14,834 nt of DNA. Source: Pseudomonadota bacterium. GTDB taxonomy: Bacteria > Pseudomonadota > Alphaproteobacteria > Sphingomonadales > Sphingomonadaceae. The position numbers were made by a program, and so were the translations under genes. Location of the stretch: positions 1-14,834 of the forward strand of contig JAKOWQ010000245.1 of assembly GCA_029781465.1 (NCBI GenBank), read 5' to 3'. The notes below the pieces were generated by a model, which worked only from the letters and a program-made list of their open reading frames with translations, ran no database searches and was not told the origin of the DNA. This document shows positions 1-6,382 of this stretch, piece by piece; position 1 is the first letter of the stretch; the number at the start of each line of letters is the position of its first letter.

Positions 1-585
1 CGCCACGGCGGCGAAGTGATCGAAACCAGCGCCGAGATCCTCGCCAAGATCACCGGCAAGGACAATCCGCAGGCAGTCTGCGGCGTGTTTGCCGAATTCG
101 ACACCGGCCTGGCCGCGCTGGATCGCGGCGCAGCGAAGATCTGGCTGGTTGCCCAGGCGCTGCGCGATCCGGGTAACCTTGGCACCATGCTGCGCACCGG
201 CGACGCGGTGGGCGCGGGCGGGCTGATCCTGATCGACGATTGCGCCGACCCCTTCTCGGCCGAGGCGGTGCGCGCCAGCATGGGCGCGGTCTTCACCCAG
301 CAGATCGCCCAGGCACGGTGGGAGGAGTTCCTGCCCTGGCTGCGCTCCGGTCCGGGCCAGCTGGTGGCTGCCAGCCTGCGCGATGCCGTGACCTATCGCG
401 GCGCGCCCTATGCCGCGCCGTGCTTCATCCTGGTTGGCAACGAAAGCCGCGGCCTGCCCGAAGACTACGAAGCAGCCTGCGATCTGCGCGTGACCATGCC
501 GATGAAGGGCCGCGCCGATAGCCTTAACGCGGCGGTGGCCGGCGCGGTGCTGGCCTACGAAGTGCTCGCTTCGCTGGACGGATAG
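1..585 (+). CDS. TrmH/SpoU-family RNA 2'-O-methyltransferase (5' truncated)
   Basis: The frame is open from base 1, so the start lies left of the window; 194 residues are visible. It carries the SpoU (SPOUT trefoil-knot) methylase domain, which transfers a methyl group from S-adenosylmethionine to a ribose 2'-OH in rRNA or tRNA. Motif 1 is DPGNLGTMLRT with the conserved Asn59 and Arg65 (fragment numbering). Motif 2 is LVGNESRGL (144-152). Motif 3 is ADSLNAAVA (172-180), which forms the SAM-binding knot. The residues before about 45 look like the end of the small N-terminal substrate-binding domain of RlmB/TrmH-like enzymes. The C-terminus is intact and ends in TAG. A GTG at 16 could act as a start in isolation, but it would cut the conserved N-terminal region, so truncation by the window edge is preferred. 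The exact RNA target cannot be assigned from sequence alone. The next gene starts 43 bases downstream on the same strand. Confidence 0.9.
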   Translation, partial: RHGGEVIETSAEILAKITGKDNPQAVCGVFAEFDTGLAALDRGAAKIWLVAQALRDPGNLGTMLRTGDAVGAGGLILIDDCADPFSAEAVRASMGAVFTQQIAQARWEEFLPWLRSGPGQLVAASLRDAVTYRGAPYAAPCFILVGNESRGLPEDYEAACDLRVTMPMKGRADSLNAAVAGAVLAYEVLASLDG

Positions 586-628
586 CCGTTCAGCGCAGGA
601 TCAGACTGGCCGCGATATTGCCTAGGAC

Positions 629-1018
629 ATGGCCCGGATCCTCACCGTGATGACCGTATTGCTGCTTGCGGCTTGCGCCACGGCCAAGGGGGCACAGCCG
701 TCTCTGGCACCGGGCGAGTGGCAATTTGTGTCTATCGACGGGCAAAAGCCGGTTTCGGGCAAGACGAGCCTGACGATCGCTCCGGGCAGGATCGGCGCCA
801 ATGTCGGTTGCAACGGCATGGGTGGCGATTTGCGGATCGAGGGCACTCGGCTCATGGCCGGGCCACTGATCTCGACCATGATGTATTGCGACGGGGTGAT
901 GGAACAGGAACGCGCGGTGAGCGAGCTGCTTGGCGCAAATCCTGAATTTCGGTTCGAGAACGGCCGCCTGCTGCTTTCCGGCGGCAGGCACAGCGCCGAA
1001 CTGAAGCCCGCGCCCTAG
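629..1018 (+). CDS. META-domain (HslJ-like) lipoprotein
   Basis: A 129-residue protein with a short signal peptide and lipobox L13-A-A-C16, so probably a lipoprotein anchored in the envelope through Cys16. The rest matches a META domain: GEWQF near the N-terminus (29-33), a GCNGMGG segment around Cys61, and STMMYCD with Cys87. This is the usual pair of HslJ-type signatures (CN and TxMxC). Family members such as E. coli HslJ are linked to heat or stress tolerance, but their biochemical role is poorly known. An in-frame stop (TAG, 623-625) lies just before the ATG at 629, so this is the first possible start. The Shine-Dalgarno is poor: AGGA at 624-627 is too close. The stop codon overlaps that of rmuC on the other strand within the palindrome CTAG. 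Confidence 0.8.
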   Translation: MARILTVMTVLLLAACATAKGAQPSLAPGEWQFVSIDGQKPVSGKTSLTIAPGRIGANVGCNGMGGDLRIEGTRLMAGPLISTMMYCDGVMEQERAVSELLGANPEFRFENGRLLLSGGRHSAELKPAP

Positions 1019-2355
1019 CCCTCGCCGCCATCCTCCAGCGGCAAGGCCGGGCGCTCGCCTTCGCCGTGGCGCGGGGCGGCCTCGACCAGCGGAACGTCCT
1101 CGATCTCGCGCTTGCCGATGGCGATGCCCTTGTCGCGCAGGCGCCGGCCCGAGGTCATCACGTTGCGTTCAAAGCTGCCGACGAAATCGTTGTACTTGCG
1201 CACCGCCCGGTCCAGCCCCGCGCCCACCCCTCTCAGGTGTTCGCCCGCGGTGGCGATCCGGTCATAGATCTCGCTGCCCAGCCGCCCGATCTCGATCGCT
1301 TCCTGGGCCAGCTTGTCCTGCGACCAGACCATCGCCACGGTCCGCGCGATCGCAACCAGGTTGGTCGGCGTGGCCAGCAGCACCCGCCGCTCGAATGCGA
1401 AATCCCATAGCCCCGGATCCTGCTCGAGCGCGGCGGCGACGAAATGCTCGCCCGGCACGAACATCACCACATAGTCGGGCGCTTCGTCGAACTGCGACTG
1501 ATAGGATTTCGCGCCCAGCTGCTGCACGTGATTGCGCATTGCGGCGGCATGGGCGGCAAGGTGACGCTCGCGCGCCTCGTCACCATCGGCGGCAAAGGCA
1601 TCCTGGTAGGCGTTGAGTGAGACCTTGGCGTCGATGATAAGGCTTTTCTGCCCCGGAATACGCACCACCGCGTCGGGGCGCAGCCGCCCGTCCTCGGTAT
1701 CGATCGAATGTTCGGTGACGAAATCGGTATGCTCGGCAAGCCCGCATTGTTCGAGCAGGTTCTTGAGCTGCTGTTCGCCCCAGCGCCCGCGCGCCTTGGG
1801 GGCATTGCGCAGGCTGTTGCCGAGCCGCGCCGCTTCCTCGCGCACCTTTTCCTGCCCCGCGCGCAGCTGCTCGATCTGCCCGTAGAGGTGGCTGAAGGCA
1901 TCGCTGCGCTGCTTCTCCAGGCCCTGAACCTGCTCCTCATAGGACTTCAGCCGCTGGTCGACCGGCGCCAGCAAGGCCTTGAGGCGCTCGGCGCTCTTTT
2001 CCTCGGAATGGGCAAAACGCTGCTGCGCCTGGGCCATGAACTGTTCCTGCGCCTGGGCCAGTACCCTGGCCCCGGCATCCTCGAACTCCTTGCGCAGGCG
2101 GTCCTGCGCAGCAATCAGCGCCGCCTTCTGCTCCTCGAAATGGGCGGCATTGGCCTTGAGCGTGGCGAGCTCGATCGAGGCCTCGCCCAGCTCCCTGGCG
2201 GCGCGGCGAAAGCGTTCCTCAAGCTCCTTGCCCTCCGCTTCGGCATCGGCCAGCCGCTCGCGCAGCACCGCCGCCGGCCGCGACCCCGCAAACCAGCCGA
2301 GCGCGACCCCGGCGAGCACGGCCAGCAGCAGGAAGATTGGCAGGGAATTGTCCAT
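1015..2355 (-). CDS. rmuC: DNA recombination protein RmuC
   Basis: A 446-residue protein of normal RmuC length. Residues 5-24 form one hydrophobic N-terminal segment (membrane anchor). About 30-180 is a long Ala/Glu/Gln/Arg-rich coiled coil, followed by the RmuC domain from RGRWGE (189-194). That domain is related to PD-(D/E)XK nucleases. Here Asp228 in RPDAVV and the I-D-A-K stretch at 241-244 occupy the expected active-site positions. RmuC limits DNA inversions and rearrangements in E. coli; its biochemical activity is not well established. The ATG at 2355 is preceded by GGAG (complement of 2361-2364) with a 5-base spacer. The gene is divergent from fhs across about 136 bases and convergent with the META lipoprotein. 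The last 30 residues (Pro/Glu/Gly-rich) look disordered. From memory, rmuC sits next to def-fmt-truA in many alphaproteobacteria, which fits the neighbourhood. Confidence 0.93.
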   Translation of the reverse strand: MDNSLPIFLLLAVLAGVALGWFAGSRPAAVLRERLADAEAEGKELEERFRRAARELGEASIELATLKANAAHFEEQKAALIAAQDRLRKEFEDAGARVLAQAQEQFMAQAQQRFAHSEEKSAERLKALLAPVDQRLKSYEEQVQGLEKQRSDAFSHLYGQIEQLRAGQEKVREEAARLGNSLRNAPKARGRWGEQQLKNLLEQCGLAEHTDFVTEHSIDTEDGRLRPDAVVRIPGQKSLIIDAKVSLNAYQDAFAADGDEARERHLAAHAAAMRNHVQQLGAKSYQSQFDEAPDYVVMFVPGEHFVAAALEQDPGLWDFAFERRVLLATPTNLVAIARTVAMVWSQDKLAQEAIEIGRLGSEIYDRIATAGEHLRGVGAGLDRAVRKYNDFVGSFERNVMTSGRRLRDKGIAIGKREIEDVPLVEAAPRHGEGERPALPLEDGGEG

Positions 2356-2396
2356 CGGGGCTCCGCAGGTCCAGAACGAAGCAAGAACTTAGCCCG

Positions 2397-2418
2397 GCAC
2401 TTGACGCGGCACAAGTGC
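2397..2418. promoter_or_regulatory. 7-bp dyad between rmuC and fhs overlapping a -35-like TTGACG
   Basis: A perfect inverted repeat, GCACTTG (2397-2403) and CAAGTGC (2412-2418), is separated by 8 bases, a symmetry typical of a dimeric-regulator operator. TTGACG (2401-2406) on the plus strand lies inside it and could be a -35 box for fhs, although I see only a weak -10 (around 2424-2429). The rest of the 136-base spacer (2356-2491) shows no clear riboswitch or terminator. A chance dyad of this size is possible. Confidence 0.25.
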
Positions 2419-2491
2419 GCAACCATTGCTGCCCACAGAAACGAGCGGTGCGGTTGGTCCGCCCCGTCATCCGGATAGTTTGCGAGGAACA

Positions 2492-4156
2492 GTGCCCACC
2501 GACATCGAAATAGCGCGCGCCGCCACCTTGGCGCCGATTGCTGAGGTGGCCGCTGCCGCCGGGATTCCGGAAACGGCGCTGGTTCCCTATGGCCGCTTCA
2601 AGGCCAAGATCGACCTGACCCGGCTTCCCGCTACTACACGGCAGGGCAAGCTGATCCTGGTCACCGCGATCAATCCCACCCCGGCGGGCGAAGGCAAGAC
2701 CACCACCTCGGTCGGCCTGGCCGATGCGTTGCACCGGATCGGCAAGAAGGCGATGCTGTGCCTGCGCGAACCGAGCCTGGGCCCGTGCTTCGGGGTCAAG
2801 GGCGGCGGCGCGGGCGGCGGGCACTCGCAGGTCATGCCGATGGACGAGATCAACCTGCACTTTACCGGCGATTTTCACGCGATCACCGCCGCGCACAACC
2901 TGCTGAGCGCGATGATCGACAACCACATCTATTGGGGCAACGCGCTGGCGATCGACCTGCGGCGGGTGACCTGGCGGCGGGTGGTCGACATGAACGACCG
3001 CGCGCTGCGCCAGATCGTCGGGCCGCTGGGCGGGGTATCGAACGGTTTCCCGCGTGAGACCGGGTTCGACATCACCGTAGCCTCGGAAATCATGGCGATC
3101 CTGTGCCTGGCGGCCGATATCCGTGATCTGGAGCGGCGGCTGGGCGATATCATCGTCGGCTATCGCCGCGACAAGAGCGCGGTCTTCTGCCGCGATATCA
3201 AGGCCGATCGGGCGATGACCGTGCTGCTCAAAGACGCGATCCTGCCCAATCTGGTCCAGACGCTTGAGAACCGCCCGGCGATCCTGCACGGCGGTCCCTT
3301 CGCCAATATCGCCCACGGCTGCAACTCGGCGATCGCCACCCGCACCGCGCTTGGTCTGGCCGACTATGTGGTGACCGAGGCCGGGTTCGGCGCCGATCTG
3401 GGCGCGGAAAAGTTCATGGACGTGAAGTGCCGCATTGCCGGGCTCCGGCCCGATGCGGTGGTGGTGGTCGCCACGGTCCGCGCGCTCAAGATGCACGGCG
3501 GGGTGGCGAAGAAGGACCTCGCCCTGCCCAACGCGCAAGCGGTACGCGATGGCGCGGTCAACCTTCAGCGCCATATCGAGAACCTGCGCAAGTTCGGCCT
3601 GACCCCAACCGTGGCGATCAATCACTTCCATCTCGACAGCGAGGAGGAACTGGCCGCGGTGAAGCAGGCAGCCGAAAGCTGCGGCGCCGAGGCGGTCATC
3701 TGCCGCCACTGGGCCGAGGGCGGCGCCGGGGCCGAGGAACTGGCCCGGATCGTGGCTGCCCGGGCCGATGCCGGGGCACCGGACTATGCCCCGCTCTATG
3801 GCGACGATCTGCCGCTGGCCGACAAGATCGTCACCGTCGCGCGTGAGATCTATCGCGCCGGAGAAGTGCACATTCCATCGGCGGTGCGCAGCCAGCTCAT
3901 GGCCTGGGAAGAGATGGGTTACGGCCATTTTCCGGTCTGCATGGCCAAGACCCAGTATTCGTTCGCGACCGATCCGGCCCGGATCGGCGCGCCCGACGAT
4001 CACGTGGTCGAAGTGCGCGAAGTGCGCCTGTCCGCCGGTGCGGGCTTCGTGGTGGCGATCTGCGGCGATATCATGACCATGCCCGGCCTGCCCAAGGTGC
4101 CGAGCGCGGAGGGCATCTACCTCGACGAAAGCGGCGAGATCGAAGGGCTGTTCTGA
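2492..4156 (+). CDS. fhs: Formate-tetrahydrofolate ligase (10-formyl-THF synthetase)
   Basis: Catalyses the ATP-dependent joining of formate to tetrahydrofolate, giving 10-formyl-THF, the one-carbon donor for purines and for formylation of initiator Met-tRNA; cytosolic. The family signatures are clear: INPTPAGEGKTTTSVGL with the ATP-binding loop TPAGEGKT (63-70), FGVKGGGAGGGHSQVMP (100-116), then NLHFTGDFHAIT. I chose GTG at 2492. It gives the usual N-terminus (PTDIEIARAATLAPI) and a 554-residue protein of normal family size, and it follows GAGGAA (2484-2489) at a short spacing. A longer reading from TTG at 2426 would add 22 unconserved residues. The gene is alone on its strand, divergent from rmuC, and ends 12 bases from the stop of def on the other strand. 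Having fhs beside def and fmt puts formyl-donor synthesis next to formyl use and removal. Confidence 0.96.
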   Translation: MPTDIEIARAATLAPIAEVAAAAGIPETALVPYGRFKAKIDLTRLPATTRQGKLILVTAINPTPAGEGKTTTSVGLADALHRIGKKAMLCLREPSLGPCFGVKGGGAGGGHSQVMPMDEINLHFTGDFHAITAAHNLLSAMIDNHIYWGNALAIDLRRVTWRRVVDMNDRALRQIVGPLGGVSNGFPRETGFDITVASEIMAILCLAADIRDLERRLGDIIVGYRRDKSAVFCRDIKADRAMTVLLKDAILPNLVQTLENRPAILHGGPFANIAHGCNSAIATRTALGLADYVVTEAGFGADLGAEKFMDVKCRIAGLRPDAVVVVATVRALKMHGGVAKKDLALPNAQAVRDGAVNLQRHIENLRKFGLTPTVAINHFHLDSEEELAAVKQAAESCGAEAVICRHWAEGGAGAEELARIVAARADAGAPDYAPLYGDDLPLADKIVTVAREIYRAGEVHIPSAVRSQLMAWEEMGYGHFPVCMAKTQYSFATDPARIGAPDDHVVEVREVRLSAGAGFVVAICGDIMTMPGLPKVPSAEGIYLDESGEIEGLF

Positions 4157-4168
4157 GCCGGGGTCCGC

Positions 4169-4735
4169 TCAGGCCGCCTTGCGCAGCTTGTCCAGCTTCT
4201 TGAGCGCCATCTGCCGCTTGAGGCGCGAGAGGTGGTCGATGAACAGGATCCCTTCGAGGTGGTCCATCTCGTGCTGGAGGCAGGTGGCCATCAGCCCGTC
4301 CATATCCTCCTCGTGAACCGTGCCCTCAAGATCCTGCCAGCGCGCACGGATCCGCGCCGGGCGTTCCACCTCGGCGTAGATTTCGGGCACCGAGAGGCAA
4401 CCTTCGGAATAGACCGAGTGATCCTCCGACGGATCGAGAATCTCTGGGTTGATGAACACCCGGGGTTCCCGCTTCGTCGGTTGATGGTGATGGTGGTGGC
4501 CATCGTGGTTGCAGGGCACCGGCTCGGCGTCCTCGTCCTCGGGCTGGAGATCGATCACCAGCACCCGCAGCGCCACCCCCACCTGGATCGCGGCGAGGCC
4601 GATGCCGGGGGCATCATACATCGTCTCAAACATGTCCTCGACCAGCGTCCTCAGTTCGGCATCGAACACGGTGACGGGGGCCGAGACCTGTTTGAGAATC
4701 GGATCGGGAACTTCGAGGATTTCGCGAATAGCCAT
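4169..4735 (-). CDS. def: Peptide deformylase with His-rich insert
   Basis: A metallohydrolase that removes the N-formyl group from the initiator Met of nascent proteins at the ribosome. It has 188 residues. All three PDF motifs are present: GIGLAAIQ (44-51), EGCLS (111-115, Cys113 ligand) and HEMDH (155-159, His155 and His159 ligands, Glu156 catalytic). Between strand LVIDLQP and RVFINPEIL lies an acidic then His-rich insert with Cys75, His77 and five consecutive His (80-84), absent from E. coli Def; it could bind metal, but that is inference. I chose ATG at 4735 because MAIREILEVPDPIL is the conserved start. The same frame stays open 165 bases further upstream into recR, but that part is not conserved and overlaps the recR 3' end in another frame. 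There is no strong Shine-Dalgarno, so expression may depend on recR, whose stop is 31 bases upstream. Confidence 0.95.
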   Translation of the reverse strand: MAIREILEVPDPILKQVSAPVTVFDAELRTLVEDMFETMYDAPGIGLAAIQVGVALRVLVIDLQPEDEDAEPVPCNHDGHHHHHQPTKREPRVFINPEILDPSEDHSVYSEGCLSVPEIYAEVERPARIRARWQDLEGTVHEEDMDGLMATCLQHEMDHLEGILFIDHLSRLKRQMALKKLDKLRKAA

Positions 4736-4766
4736 TGGGCGCAGATAGTGGGCTTGCGCGCGATTC

Positions 4767-5363
4767 TCAACCCACCGGGCGCCGGGCGCGCAAGGCCTGG
4801 GCCAGCGTGCCCTCGTCAAGGTAGTCGAGCTCCCCCCCCACCGGCAGGCCGTGGGCCAGTTGGGTGATGCGCACCGGATAGCTCTCCAGCCGCTCGGCAA
4901 TGTAATGCGCGGTGGTCTGCCCCTCCAGCGTCGCGTTCATGGCAAGCACGACCTCGTCGATCCCGCCCTGGCTGACGCGTTCGATCAGCGCGCCAATGGT
5001 CAGATCCTCGGGCCGCACCCCTTCGAGCGCCGAGAGCCGCCCGCCCAGCACGTGGTATTTCCCGGCGAACAGCCGCGCGCGATCGAGCGCCCAGAGGTCT
5101 GCCACGTCCTCAACCACGCAAAGCTGGCGCGGATCGCGGCGCGGATCGGCGCAGATGCCGCAGGGATCGCAGGTATCGACATTGCCGCAGGTGGCGCATT
5201 CGATCAGCCCCTCGCGCACCGCGCCCAGCGCCTCGAGCAGTTGCACCAGCGACGTCTCGCGCCGCTTTATCAGCCACAGCACCGCGCGCCGGGCCGAGCG
5301 CGGGCCAAGGCCGGGCAGGCGCGAAAGGGCGGTGGTGAGTGCTTCAATTTCAACCGAGGCCAT
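4767..5363 (-). CDS. recR: Recombination mediator protein RecR
   Basis: A 198-residue protein of normal size that acts with RecF/RecO to load RecA on gapped DNA. In order it has an N-terminal helix-hairpin-helix (LPGLGPRSARR, 16-26), a C4 zinc finger (Cys56, Cys59, Cys68, Cys71; an extra Cys65 lies inside), a Toprim domain starting at CVVEDVADL (82-90), and the C-terminal GLPVGGELDYLDEGTL segment. The ATG at 5363 is preceded by AGGAGT (complement of 5369-5374) with about a 6-base spacer, a strong start. It is followed by def on the same strand after 31 bases, so recR-def is a likely operon. The GLPVGGE codons contain eight consecutive G residues (complement of 4832-4839); loss of one G would run the frame into def (see findings). 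dnaX and ybaB, common recR partners, are not in the window. Confidence 0.96.
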   Translation of the reverse strand: MASVEIEALTTALSRLPGLGPRSARRAVLWLIKRRETSLVQLLEALGAVREGLIECATCGNVDTCDPCGICADPRRDPRQLCVVEDVADLWALDRARLFAGKYHVLGGRLSALEGVRPEDLTIGALIERVSQGGIDEVVLAMNATLEGQTTAHYIAERLESYPVRITQLAHGLPVGGELDYLDEGTLAQALRARRPVG

Positions 5364-5376
5364 GCCGCACTCCTAA

Positions 5377-5465
5377 CCGTTCGGGCTGAGCTTGTCGAAG
5401 CCCCGTCCTTTTCTTTTCCGCCGCCCAAAGTAAGGACGGTCCTTCGACAAGCTCAGGACGAACGG
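5377..5465. repeat. Large imperfect palindrome (34-bp arms, 21-bp loop) in the recR/fmt divergent promoter region
   Basis: The left arm (5377-5410) and right arm (5432-5465) are reverse complements at 30 of 34 positions, around a 21-base pyrimidine-rich centre (5411-5431). The inner shared core is CTGAGCTTGTCGAAG in the left arm and CTTCGACAAGCTCAG in the right arm. From memory this core recurs in intergenic DNA of sphingomonads and other proteobacteria, as a REP/MITE-like element. It fills 89 of the 110 bases between the recR ATG and the fmt GTG, ending 8 bases before fmt and 13 bases before recR. There is no T-tract, and the genes diverge from it, so it is not a normal terminator. No second copy is visible in the window. 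Confidence 0.9.
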
Positions 5466-5473
5466 GTGTTGGT

Positions 5474-6382
5474 GTGAAGATCATTTTCATGGGAACCCCC
5501 GACTTTGCCGTCCCGGCGCTCAAGGCGCTGGTCGCGGCGGGGCATGAGGTAGTTGCCGCCTATACCCAGCCGCCCCGCCCCGGCGGCCGCCGCGGCAAGG
5601 AGCTGACGCCAACGCCTGTTCACAAGGCGGCCGAGGAGCTGGATATCCCGGTGCGCCATCCGGCTTCGCTCAAGGGCGCCCAAGAGCAAACAGAATTTTC
5701 GGCGCTGGGAGCGGACCTGGCGGTGGTCGCGGCCTATGGCCTGATCCTGCCCCAGGCGGTGCTCGACGCGCCGCGCCTCGGCTGCCTCAATATCCACGCC
5801 AGCCTGCTGCCGCGCTGGCGCGGCGCGGCGCCGATCCAGCGCGCGATCCTGGCGGGAGATGCAGAGACCGGCGTCACCATCATGCAGATGGAAGCCGGCC
5901 TCGATACCGGACCGATGCTGGCCGTGGCCCGGACCCCGATCGACGGCAAAACTGCGGGCGGTCTGACCGAAGAACTGGCCGAAATCGGCGCAAGCCTGAT
6001 GGTCGAGGTGCTGGCCGGCCTGCCTGGTCATGCGGCGATTGCGCAGCCGGAAGACGGCGTGACCTATGCCCACAAGATCGACAAGGCCGAAGCGCGGATC
6101 GACTGGAGCCGGAACGCCGAGGAAATCGAGCGTCAGGTCCGCGCCTTCGCGCCCGTGCCGGGGGCCTGGTTTGAATTGGAGGGCGAGCGGTGCAAGGTTC
6201 TGGCGGCCGATCTGGTCGATGGAACGGGCCTGCCCGGAACGGTGCTTGACGGCCATCTGGCCGTCGCTTGCGGAACCGGCGCATTGCGTCCCCACCGGGT
6301 CCAGCGCGCCGGCAAGCCGGCGATGGCCGCGGAAGACCTGCTGCGCGGCTGGGCGATAGCGCCGGGAGCGCGCCTTACTTGA
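5474..6382 (+). CDS. fmt: Methionyl-tRNA formyltransferase
   Basis: Transfers the formyl group of 10-formyl-THF to Met-tRNAfMet for translation initiation. It has 302 residues. The N-terminal Rossmann-like domain begins KIIFMGTPDFAVPAL. A tRNA-contacting loop with RPGGRRGKELTPTPV follows (35-49), then the SLLPRWRGAAPIQ signature (110-122). The catalytic triad Asn106, His108 and Asp144 falls at the same numbers as in E. coli Fmt. The OB-like C-terminal domain occupies about 205-302. The start is GTG at 5474, fixed by homology; no strong Shine-Dalgarno is visible, and a large palindrome ends 8 bases upstream, so mRNA structure may influence initiation. The stop TGA overlaps the TTG start of truA (TTGA, 6379-6382), indicating an fmt-truA operon. 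Confidence 0.96.
   Translation: MKIIFMGTPDFAVPALKALVAAGHEVVAAYTQPPRPGGRRGKELTPTPVHKAAEELDIPVRHPASLKGAQEQTEFSALGADLAVVAAYGLILPQAVLDAPRLGCLNIHASLLPRWRGAAPIQRAILAGDAETGVTIMQMEAGLDTGPMLAVARTPIDGKTAGGLTEELAEIGASLMVEVLAGLPGHAAIAQPEDGVTYAHKIDKAEARIDWSRNAEEIERQVRAFAPVPGAWFELEGERCKVLAADLVDGTGLPGTVLDGHLAVACGTGALRPHRVQRAGKPAMAAEDLLRGWAIAPGARLT

Noticed and set aside
2426..2491. TTG start upstream of fhs
   Set aside because: It would add 22 unconserved residues; GTG at 2492 gives the typical family N-terminus, length and a nearby ribosome binding site.
2219..4003. Open reading frame of 594 codons antisense to fhs and the start of rmuC
   Set aside because: It is rich in Arg, Gly, His and Ala without any recognisable domain and runs across the rmuC/fhs boundary; it mirrors the codon bias of the real fhs gene, as expected in GC-rich DNA.
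4736..4900. Possible N-terminal extension of def into recR
   Set aside because: The extra 55 residues have no conservation pattern and the normal Def N-terminus begins at 4735; kept only as the basis of the frameshift-fusion observation.
5377..5465. Reading the large palindrome as a terminator, CRISPR unit or riboswitch
   Set aside because: It lies between two divergent starts, has no T-tract, occurs once in the window, and shows no conserved riboswitch-like core.
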